Assembly: GCF_004000215.1 (NCBI RefSeq)
Contig: NZ_RBVY01000011.1
Span: 1 to 32,599 of the forward strand
Direction of reading: 5' to 3'
Length of the DNA stretch: 32,599 bases
DNA from: Nitratireductor alexandrii
Lineage (GTDB): Bacteria; Pseudomonadota; Alphaproteobacteria; Rhizobiales; Rhizobiaceae
Shown: positions 16,495 through 23,397 of the stretch, in pieces
Layout: the number at the start of each line of letters is the position of its first letter
Numbering within the stretch: the stretch's first letter is position 1
Position numbers and translations under genes: made by a program
The notes under the pieces: generated by a model
Seen by the model: only the letters and a program-made list of their open reading frames with translations
Told to the model about the DNA's origin: nothing
Databases searched by the model: none

Positions 16495-17426
16495 TTGGGA
16501 AGAGGAATTTATTGTACGTGGCCGCCGCCGCCATGCTGGCGTCGACCGGCTTGGCACAGGCAAAGACGGTTTGCTACGTGAACGCGGCCGACTCGCATGC
16601 CTATGCCACCCCGGCCAACGAGGCGCTTCAGGAGCGCGCTAAGGAGCTCAAGATCGAGATCCTGAGCCTCAGCCAGGACTTCGACGTCCAGAAAGGCACC
16701 GAGCAGCTCAACACCTGCGTGGCGCGCGGCGTCGACGGGATCATTCTTTGGCCGCTCGACCCGCAGGCCTACATCCCCGGGCTGGCGCGCGCCCAGCAGG
16801 CCGAGATTCCGGCCATTCTCATCAACTCGCCAATGGGCGAGGAGGCGAAGCCGTTCGTGACATCCTTTACCGGACCGGACGTCTATGAGGAGGGCGAGAT
16901 GGCAGCGGACGCGCTCAACGAGGCACTCGGCGGCGAGGGCTCCGTGGTCATCATCGCCGGCCAGGCCGGCAACGGCACCACGATCGGCCGTGTCGGCGGC
17001 TTCGAGGATCGGCTCAAGGAAATCGGTTCGGGCATCAAGGTGCTCGACACGGTCAATGCCGATTTCGACCAGCAGAAGGCGCTGGTCGTGAGCCGCGACC
17101 TCATTACGCGTTTCGGCGACGAGCTGGACGGCGTCTACGCCAATGACGACACCATGGCGCGCGGCTTCATCGATGCCTGGAAGGAAGCCAATCCGTCCAA
17201 GCCGACCCCGCCGATCGTCGGCATCAACGGCCAGAAGGATGCCTTCGAGTCCATCCGCACCGGCGAGATGCACGCGACGATCGTCCAGTCGCCGGTCGAA
17301 GACGGCCGGCTGGCGATCGAGACGATGGCGCGCATCCTCGATGGCGAGGAGGTCAAGGATCGACTGCCGATCCCGCTGACCGTCGTGACCAAGGAGAACG
17401 TGGAGTCGGTCGAGCCGGCATTCTGA
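16491..17426 (+). CDS. Periplasmic sugar-binding protein (RbsB/Peripla_BP_4 type)
   Basis: Periplasmic sugar-binding protein of 311 residues. A signal peptide is clear: MIGKRNLL, a hydrophobic core (YVAAAAMLASTGLA) and a likely cut after AQA at residue 24. The mature part has the two-lobe pattern of sugar-binding proteins (VARGVDGIILWPLDP, IPAILINSP, YANDDTMARGFIDAW, GINGQKDAFESIRTGEMHATIVQSP). It captures the sugar for the importer. A strong GGGAGGAAG site precedes the start. The GC-rich hairpin at 17434 follows the stop and may protect or end this transcript, a common way to raise binding-protein dosage over downstream genes. Confidence 0.95.
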   Translation: MIGKRNLLYVAAAAMLASTGLAQAKTVCYVNAADSHAYATPANEALQERAKELKIEILSLSQDFDVQKGTEQLNTCVARGVDGIILWPLDPQAYIPGLARAQQAEIPAILINSPMGEEAKPFVTSFTGPDVYEEGEMAADALNEALGGEGSVVIIAGQAGNGTTIGRVGGFEDRLKEIGSGIKVLDTVNADFDQQKALVVSRDLITRFGDELDGVYANDDTMARGFIDAWKEANPSKPTPPIVGINGQKDAFESIRTGEMHATIVQSPVEDGRLAIETMARILDGEEVKDRLPIPLTVVTKENVESVEPAF

Positions 17427-17433
17427 CGCTCAA

Positions 17434-17464
17434 GCGGCCGGCCCGGACCGTCCGGGCCGGCCGC
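17434..17464 (+). terminator. GC-rich hairpin after the binding-protein gene
   Basis: Perfect 14-bp stem (arms 17434-17447 and 17451-17464) with a 3-nt loop, 8 nt after the stop. There is no T run. It may be a partial terminator or mRNA stabiliser that lowers expression of the downstream monooxygenase and KS relative to the binding protein. Confidence 0.55.
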
Positions 17465-17534
17465 TGCTGCGGCATCGCGCGATGGTAAAGGCGCTTGCCG
17501 CGCCAGCGGGCGGCGAAGCAATCGGAGAGCGCCC

Positions 17535-18578
17535 ATGAAGTTCAGCCTCATGTTCTTCTCGAATTCCTATCCCGAGGAGGCCGGCGGCGCCTACGCCGTC
17601 ATCTCGGAGATCGCCCGCTACGGCGACCGGCACGGTTTCGAGGCGGTGTGGATACCGGAGCGCCATTTCCATACACTCGGCGGCATCTATCCCAATCCGG
17701 CCGTCGTCGCGGCCTATCTGGCGGCGGTGACGGAGACTATCCGCCTGCGCGCCGGCAGCGTCGTGGTGCCGTTGCATCACCCAGCCGAGATCGTCGAATC
17801 ATGGTCCGTTGTCGATCAGCTTTCGAACGGGCGCGTCGACCTCGCGCTGGCAAGCGGCTGGAACGTCAACGACTTCGTGCTCTCGCCATCCTCCTACGCG
17901 GACCTGCGCAGCATCTGGCTCGAGCGCATCGACGAGATTCGCAGGCTTTGGCGCGGCGAACCGGTCGCCTATCCGAACGGAGACCAGGCGTCGACGGAAA
18001 TCGTTACCTATCCCCGGCCCGTTCAGCCCGAGCCGAACCTGTGGCTGACGGCGTCCAAGCAGCCGGAAAGCTTCCGCAAGGCGGGCGCATTGGGGATGAA
18101 CGTTCTCACCATGCTCGCCGGGATTTCGCTTGAGCAGCTCGCGGACAAGGTTCGGCTCTATCGCCAAGGTCGCGAGGAAGCCGGCCTCGATCCCGCCGGA
18201 GGCACGGTGACGCTGATGCTGCACACGTTCGTCCACGAGAACATCGACACCGTGCACGACGCGGTGCGGGGTCCTTTCCTGCAATACATCAAGACCAGCC
18301 TGTCGAGCCATCTCCAGGGCAAGGCCGTCGACGTCGGCCGGCAACTTTCTCCGGCGGAGATCGACGACATGGCCGAATATTCGTTCGAACGCTACTTCAA
18401 CACCGCCGCGCTTTTCGGGACGGTCGGCGACACGCGGAAATTCGCCCTCTCGGCTGCCGCGGCGGGGGTGGACGAGATCGCGTGCCTGCTCGACTACGGT
18501 CCCTCCCTCTCCGACATCCGCGCGAATCTCCCCTACCTGGCCGAGCTCAAGAGAAGCTTCGAGCCGGTCGACGCGTAG
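17535..18578 (+). CDS. Luciferase-like monooxygenase of the natural-product (MupA/Atu3671-type) group
   Basis: FMN-dependent luciferase-like monooxygenase of 347 residues, whole-fold length. The opening MKFSLMFFSNSYPE, the EAVWIPERHFHTLGGIYPNPAVV segment and LALASGWNVNDFVLSP are hallmarks of the subgroup repeatedly found inside or beside PKS and NRPS enzymes, where members hydroxylate or do Baeyer-Villiger-type insertions on carrier-bound chains. It needs reduced FMN from a partner, for which the flavin reductase at 9212 is the only candidate here. It lies about 100 nt behind the sugar-binding protein on the same strand and 13 nt before the KS, with no operator between, so it should be read with the importer operon. 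Reaction and substrate are unknown. Confidence 0.9.
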   Translation: MKFSLMFFSNSYPEEAGGAYAVISEIARYGDRHGFEAVWIPERHFHTLGGIYPNPAVVAAYLAAVTETIRLRAGSVVVPLHHPAEIVESWSVVDQLSNGRVDLALASGWNVNDFVLSPSSYADLRSIWLERIDEIRRLWRGEPVAYPNGDQASTEIVTYPRPVQPEPNLWLTASKQPESFRKAGALGMNVLTMLAGISLEQLADKVRLYRQGREEAGLDPAGGTVTLMLHTFVHENIDTVHDAVRGPFLQYIKTSLSSHLQGKAVDVGRQLSPAEIDDMAEYSFERYFNTAALFGTVGDTRKFALSAAAAGVDEIACLLDYGPSLSDIRANLPYLAELKRSFEPVDA

Positions 18579-18591
18579 GCTTGCGCCCGAC

Positions 18592-20355
18592 ATGCAGGCG
18601 GCTGCCGACCAAGCGCTTGGGGACAACATCGCGCCGCGCGGTGTCGCGGGTCGTGCGCGTTCGCCGATGGCGATCGTGGGCATGTCGTGCCGCTTCCCCG
18701 GCAGCCGGGGGGCGGAAGCGTATCACCGTTCCCTGATCGGCGGGGCCGACCTTTTTTCGCCACCGCCGCGCGAGCGATGGCCCTGGTGCGGCAACGACCG
18801 GATCGCCGTGCCCAAGGTGGGGGCGCTGGACGACGTCCTGGACTTCGACAACGGCCTGTTCCGCCTGTCTCCCCGCGAAGCCGAGACAATCGATCCGCAT
18901 CAACGCGTGATGCTGGAGGAAGCCTGGCTCGCGATCGAGAACGCCGGATATGCGCCGGAGGAATTTCGGCGCCGCTCGACCGGCACGTTCGTGGCGATGT
19001 ACAATCAGGACTTTCAATTCTACGCCCGTGCCGGGGACTGGGACGAGATTTCGCGGATCTATCTCGCCGCCGGCAGCGCCCGCTCGCTCGTGCCCAACCG
19101 GATTTCCTACGTCTTCGATTTCCGCGGGCCGAGCGAGATCGTCGACACCGCCTGCTCCAGCGCCCTCGTCGCCGTCCACCGCGCGGTCGAGGCGATCCGC
19201 AACGGCGAGTGCGAACAGGCCGTCGTCGGGGCCGTCAGCCTGCTCCTGGAACCGAGCAGACTCGTGATGCTGCAGGAACTCGGCCTGCTCAGCCCGTCGG
19301 GGGAATGCGCCCCGTTCGACCGCGATTCCGGCGGGCAGGTGCTGGGCGAGGGCGTGGCCGCGCTGGTGATCAAGCCACTGGAGGCGGCGCTGGACGACCG
19401 CGACACCATTCATGCCCTCATCCTGGCCAATGGCGTCAATCATCAGGGCGCCTCGTCCGGCGGCCTCACGCGGCCGGATGCCGCCGCCCAGGCCGATCTG
19501 GTCCGCCAAACCTATCGCCGCCACGGGCTCGATCCGCGGCAGGTGGCCTATGTCGAGGCGCATGGAAATGGCGGCGGCGGCGATCTCAGCGAGTTGCTGG
19601 CGTTTCAGGCGGTTTTTGCCGAGGGTGTCCGCATCGGCTCGGTGAAGGGCAATATCGGCTTCCTCGAGGCAGCCGGCGGCATGTCTCAAATCATCAAGAT
19701 CGTCATGGCGATCAGGCGCGGGATGGTGCCGGGGACCCGCGGCCATCGAAGCATCGTGGAAGACACGGAGCTACGCCCCGGCGCTTGCCGTATCCTGTCC
19801 GAGAATATCGCGGTTCGAGAGCTTTCGGCGGGTATCGGGCAGGCTGCTTTCACGGCCGCCGTTCACGCTTACGGGCTGGGCGGATGCAATGCCCACATCG
19901 TTTTGAGCGAACCGCCGCCACCGCCCGCTGTCGACCCGGCGCCGGACCGTCTTCCCATTCTGCTTTCCGGCGACGAGGCGGACGATCTGCGCGAGCAGGC
20001 CGAGCGGCTGCTGCAATGGCTTGACCGCGAGGCACCTGAATCACTCGCCGACCTGGCCTTCACCCTCGCCGCCGGCAGGTCTCATCGCGCCTGCCGTAGA
20101 GCGTTTCTGGTTTCATCGAGGAGCGAACTCGCGCTGCGGCTCTGCGATCTCGCGCGGGGCGCGACGCAGCCGCAGCACGCCGGAGAAGACGGAGCCGGTC
20201 CGCCGGACGATCGGGTCGGGGCGGCGGCGAGGCGCTGGCTTGCCGGGGAAACGGTTGACTGGGGAGAGGTCCTGAAGGCGGGACGGCGCACGGCGATCGA
20301 TCCAACGCCCCTGCGACGCCGCTACTTACCCCTGCCCAACGTCCGCGCCGAATAA
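18592..20355 (+). CDS. Stand-alone ketosynthase with altered active site, KS plus linker
   Basis: Free modular-type ketosynthase of 587 residues: KS about 24-445, then a C-terminal linker (LLSGDEADDL to about 587) like the one that follows KS domains in trans-AT synthases, ending in a WLAGETVDW block without any AT, KR or ACP. The active cysteine is present (DTACSS, Cys188), as is the first histidine, although the motif is EAHGNGGGG rather than EAHGTGT (His324). The second histidine of NIGHLEAA is lost: the sequence reads NIGFLEAA with Phe357. Such a KS should still accept an acyl chain on cysteine but is unlikely to decarboxylate malonate normally, so it may be a non-elongating chain-transfer KS or do an unusual condensation. 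No strong RBS is seen; it probably depends on coupling to the monooxygenase 13 nt upstream. Confidence 0.9.
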   Translation: MQAAADQALGDNIAPRGVAGRARSPMAIVGMSCRFPGSRGAEAYHRSLIGGADLFSPPPRERWPWCGNDRIAVPKVGALDDVLDFDNGLFRLSPREAETIDPHQRVMLEEAWLAIENAGYAPEEFRRRSTGTFVAMYNQDFQFYARAGDWDEISRIYLAAGSARSLVPNRISYVFDFRGPSEIVDTACSSALVAVHRAVEAIRNGECEQAVVGAVSLLLEPSRLVMLQELGLLSPSGECAPFDRDSGGQVLGEGVAALVIKPLEAALDDRDTIHALILANGVNHQGASSGGLTRPDAAAQADLVRQTYRRHGLDPRQVAYVEAHGNGGGGDLSELLAFQAVFAEGVRIGSVKGNIGFLEAAGGMSQIIKIVMAIRRGMVPGTRGHRSIVEDTELRPGACRILSENIAVRELSAGIGQAAFTAAVHAYGLGGCNAHIVLSEPPPPPAVDPAPDRLPILLSGDEADDLREQAERLLQWLDREAPESLADLAFTLAAGRSHRACRRAFLVSSRSELALRLCDLARGATQPQHAGEDGAGPPDDRVGAAARRWLAGETVDWGEVLKAGRRTAIDPTPLRRRYLPLPNVRAE

Positions 20356-20405
20356 ACCGCCCCGTTCATGGCACTATCGAGCCACGCACCGGTGCCGCCG
20401 TGACC

Positions 20406-21242
20406 TCAATCGATTGATGTCAGCCCGTAAAATCGCACCGCATTGCGGGAGAATATCCTCGCATCCGCGCTCAGCTCCGCGGGCAGGGCGCGCATCGTCG
20501 CCGCAAGCACGTCTGCATATTCACCGGCAATCCGGCACACCGGCCAATCGCTGCCGAACATCAGCCTTTCCGGCCCGAAACAGGCGAGCGCGTGGTGAAC
20601 ATAAGGCTGCAGGTCGCGGACGCGCCAACTTCCCGGCTCCGCTTCGGTAACCAGGCCGGAGAGCTTGCAGTGCACGTTCTCGAAACGGGCCACGCGCTCG
20701 ATTGCCGCCCGCCAGGGATCCAGTTCGCCGGAGCCGATCGGCGGCTTCGACAGATGGTCGATCACCGCCTTCAGCCCCGGTATTTGCTCGAGCACCGTGG
20801 CGACATGGCCGAGATGGCGCGGATAGGTGAGGAAGTCGAATGCGACCCCGGCTTCGGCGATCGCCTTGAGGCTGCGTATCACCTGCGGGCGCACAATCCA
20901 GTCGTCGTCGGGCAGATCCTGCAGCATCGGCCGTATTCCGACAAATTTCGGCCTGTTCCGGTAGATCGACAGCTGCGCCTCGAAGTCGTCGCTTTCCAGA
21001 TCGAGCCAGCCGACCACGCCGGCAATGAAATCCGTGGTTTCGGCAAGGTCGAGCAGGAAGTCGGTTTCGGCCTGCGTTTGGGCTGCCTGCACGACGATGG
21101 TTTTCACCACGCCGAACCGCTGCAACACGGGTGCCAGATCGTCGGGAAGGTAGTCGCGCAACAGGATATCGGGTGCGCCGCGCATCCAGTCGTAATCGTT
21201 GCGCCCCGGCTTCCAAAGATGATGATGCGCATCAACGATCAT
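20406..21242 (-). CDS. Amidohydrolase-family L-fuconolactonase
   Basis: Amidohydrolase (COG3618-type lactonase) of 278 residues. Metal and catalytic motifs: DAHHHLW with His6 and His8, IDHLSKP with His163, and GSDWPV with Asp232. The DAHHHLWKPGRNDYDWM opening, the GWLDLES segment and a CKLSGL strand are typical of lactonases acting on fuconolactone and related lactones. It hydrolyses the lactone made by the aldo/keto reductase to the free acid. ATG 21242 follows GAGGA; an upstream in-frame start would add 31 residues of non-family sequence. Divergent from the PPTase across operator copy 7, so a catabolic and a biosynthetic gene share one control region. Confidence 0.9.
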   Translation of the reverse strand: MIVDAHHHLWKPGRNDYDWMRGAPDILLRDYLPDDLAPVLQRFGVVKTIVVQAAQTQAETDFLLDLAETTDFIAGVVGWLDLESDDFEAQLSIYRNRPKFVGIRPMLQDLPDDDWIVRPQVIRSLKAIAEAGVAFDFLTYPRHLGHVATVLEQIPGLKAVIDHLSKPPIGSGELDPWRAAIERVARFENVHCKLSGLVTEAEPGSWRVRDLQPYVHHALACFGPERLMFGSDWPVCRIAGEYADVLAATMRALPAELSADARIFSRNAVRFYGLTSID

Positions 21243-21333
21243 TTGATGTCCTCGTTCTGGTGCCGCCCGATGACCCGACCGGGCGAAGCCGGGGGGCGAT
21301 TTTTTGCCTGGGATCGGCTCGCTTGACCTGATC

Positions 21334-21349
21334 ATTATACTAGTATTTT
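21334..21349. promoter_or_regulatory. Palindromic operator copy 7 (lactonase / PPTase divergent promoter)
   Basis: ATTATACTAGTATTTT with a perfect ATACTAGTAT core. A rightward TTGACC (21323-21328) starts 11 nt before it, and a leftward TTCAAA (21360-21355) starts 11 nt before it on the other strand. It lies between the lactonase and PPTase genes. Confidence 0.7.
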
Positions 21350-21411
21350 ATTCTTTTGAACCGGTGATTTTCAATTCGTTCTCGAACGACCTCACGGGAG
21401 GAGGCGCGAAA

Positions 21412-22269
21412 ATGGGCAGCGTCTCGCTTCGCAGGCTCGATGATCGCGGTCGTGCGGCGTCGCGCAGCAATCATTTGGGCATCGCCGGTGGTTCGCATGA
21501 GGACGACGATGCGGCGGCGGGCCGGCCTCGTATCGACCTGTGGTACGTGCCGCTCGACGATTTCTCGCCGGCGGAACAGGCAGACTGCCTGCAACTCCTG
21601 AGCCACGATGAGCGGCAGCGTCACGGGTCTTTCAAAGCGGAATCGGCCCGCCAACAATATCTCGCCGCGCGGGGCCTCGTGCGGACCAGCCTGTCGCGCT
21701 ATCGCGACATCGCGCCGAAGGACTGGCGCTTCGCGACCAATCGCCATGGCCGCCCCTATATCGCCGATTGCCACGGCGTCAGCGATCTGCATTTCAGCCT
21801 CTCGCACACCCACGGCATGGTCGTCTGCGCGGTGGGCGGCGTCGCCGAACTGGGCGTCGATGTCGAACACCGCGCCCGCATGGGGCCTGTCGACGATCTG
21901 GCCAAAAGCGTCCTCGCGCCGCCGGAACAGGTGCGTTTCGATGCCTTGGCGGCGGATCGGCGTGGCGCGTTCTTCTTCACGCTGTGGACCCTGAAGGAAG
22001 CCTATCTGAAGGCGCGTGGGCTGGGGATGTCGCTGCCGGTGGAGGGCGTCTGGTTCGACGTCGACGACGTGCGGCCGATGGTGCATTTCACATGCGCCAT
22101 CGCGGACGATCCCGCGCGCTGGGCGTTTCGCAGCCTTCGATTGATGGGCTATGCCCTCGGCATCGCGGTGTCGACATCCATCGAACCGCATCTCGTGCTC
22201 AGGCGGACGCGCCCCATCAACCTGCCCGCGGGGTGGGAGCGCGGGCAAACCGCGTCCGGCGCCGGCTGA
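21412..22269 (+). CDS. Sfp-type 4'-phosphopantetheinyl transferase
   Basis: Phosphopantetheinyl transferase of 285 residues. It transfers phosphopantetheine from CoA to the Ser of carrier domains. Visible motifs: FATNRHGRPYIAD, LHFSLSHTHG, the metal pair GVDVEH (Asp150, Glu152) and WTLKEAYLKARG (Lys195, Glu196). The N-terminal 45 residues are poorly ordered in character. ATG 21412 follows GGGAGGAGG; upstream in-frame residues would lie across the operator and are rejected. It should activate the six complete carrier domains in the window: the NRPS PCP, the free ACP and three PKS ACPs, with the edge protein making the sixth. First and only gene of its unit, with the AT promoter following. Confidence 0.94.
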   Translation: MGSVSLRRLDDRGRAASRSNHLGIAGGSHEDDDAAAGRPRIDLWYVPLDDFSPAEQADCLQLLSHDERQRHGSFKAESARQQYLAARGLVRTSLSRYRDIAPKDWRFATNRHGRPYIADCHGVSDLHFSLSHTHGMVVCAVGGVAELGVDVEHRARMGPVDDLAKSVLAPPEQVRFDALAADRRGAFFFTLWTLKEAYLKARGLGMSLPVEGVWFDVDDVRPMVHFTCAIADDPARWAFRSLRLMGYALGIAVSTSIEPHLVLRRTRPINLPAGWERGQTASGAG

Positions 22270-22314
22270 GGGCAAAACAATGATCCGGGCCGTCCACCTT
22301 GTTCGACGCATTCT

Positions 22315-22330
22315 ATTATATTAGGATAAC
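22315..22330. promoter_or_regulatory. Palindromic operator copy 8 (AT-PKS promoter)
   Basis: ATTATATTAGGATAAC, between the PPTase stop and the AT gene. Flanking boxes TTGTTC (22299-22304) and TAGGAT (22322-22327), 17 nt apart, place it across the spacer and -10. A leader of about 140 nt follows before the AT start. Confidence 0.68.
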
Positions 22331-22474
22331 AACCTTGAGGCGTATCAGCGAAATGAGGGCCTTTGCTTGGAGGAATGCCTCTCCAGCGCAAGAAAGTCGC
22401 AACGCTGCAAACGCCAAACACGAGCCGGCTGGTTTGCCGTGGCGACCGGGCGGAGGAGGGGAGGTCGCTCGAAC

Positions 22475-23326
22475 ATGGAAGCATTCATCTTTCCGGGGCA
22501 AGGCTCGCAGCATCGCGGCATGGGAGGCGCGTGGTTCGAGCAAGAGGAATTCCGGAGACTTGAGAGCGAAATCGACCAGATTCTCGGCTATTCCATTCGC
22601 GCTCTGTGCCTCGAGGATCAGGACGGCCGGCTGAGACAGACCCAGTTCACGCAGCCCGCGCTCTATGTCGTCAACGCGCTGCACCATTTCGGTGCGGTGC
22701 GCGAGAACGGGCTTCCGTCATACGTGGCGGGTCACAGCCTGGGCGAGTTCAACGCGCTTTTCGCCAGCGGCGTGTTCGATTTTCACACCGGGCTCAGGCT
22801 CGTCAAGAAGAGAGGCGAACTCATGGGCCAGGCGCGCGGCGGCGCCATGGCCGCGGTGATCGGTCCGGATGCCGAAACGCTCGCCGGGCTGATCGAGGAT
22901 CATGCGTTGTGCACGATCGACATCGCCAACCACAATTCGCCAAGCCAAACCATCATCTCCGGTCCCGAACGGGATATCGACGCTGCCGAAACGGCGCTCA
23001 AGCCGCATGTCGACATGTTCATTCCGTTGCCGGTCAGCGCGGCTTTCCACTCGCGCTACATGAAAGATGCCGCCGACGCGTTCCGCCTTGCCCTGGCGGA
23101 TTACTCTTTCAACGCACCCCGGCTCGGCGTGATATCGAACGTCACCGCGAAGCCCTATCCGGCCGAAAACAGTTCCGTCGCGATCAAGGATCTGTTGGCC
23201 AGACAGATCACCAGTCCGGTCCGGTGGCAGGACACGGTTCGGCATCTGAGAAATCTCGGCGTCACCAAATTCACGGAAGTCGGACCGGGAAACGTTCTGA
23301 CGAAGCTCGTCGCACAGGTTCACTGA
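22475..23326 (+). CDS. Trans-acting malonyl acyltransferase
   Basis: Discrete acyltransferase of 283 residues. Motifs: FPGQGSQ at the N terminus, GHSLGEFNALF with nucleophile Ser88, KKRGELM with the carboxylate-binding Arg, and SAAFHSRYM, whose HSRYM pattern is the malonyl-type signature of trans-AT enzymes. The PKS has no AT domain, so this protein should load malonyl onto its ACPs in trans. GGAGGAGGGGAGG lies before ATG 22475; earlier in-frame starts give a non-family N terminus. The PKS gene starts about 70 nt after its stop and has no promoter of its own visible, so the two form one unit under operator copy 8. Confidence 0.95.
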   Translation: MEAFIFPGQGSQHRGMGGAWFEQEEFRRLESEIDQILGYSIRALCLEDQDGRLRQTQFTQPALYVVNALHHFGAVRENGLPSYVAGHSLGEFNALFASGVFDFHTGLRLVKKRGELMGQARGGAMAAVIGPDAETLAGLIEDHALCTIDIANHNSPSQTIISGPERDIDAAETALKPHVDMFIPLPVSAAFHSRYMKDAADAFRLALADYSFNAPRLGVISNVTAKPYPAENSSVAIKDLLARQITSPVRWQDTVRHLRNLGVTKFTEVGPGNVLTKLVAQVH

Positions 23327-23397
23327 CACGCTCCAGGCAAGTCGAGACCGCGGCCGGGCGACGGTTATGCCTTGGCGAAGTCGCATGGTGGGAGACG

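Noticed and set aside
22352-22634. Possible small upstream frame in the AT leader
   Set aside because: No ribosome-binding site, and it continues out of frame into the AT gene; no sign of a leader peptide.
22606-23397. Upstream extension of the PKS frame through the AT gene
   Set aside because: The frame is open but overlaps a well-supported AT in another frame; the ATG at 23398 has its own ribosome-binding site and begins the family-like region.
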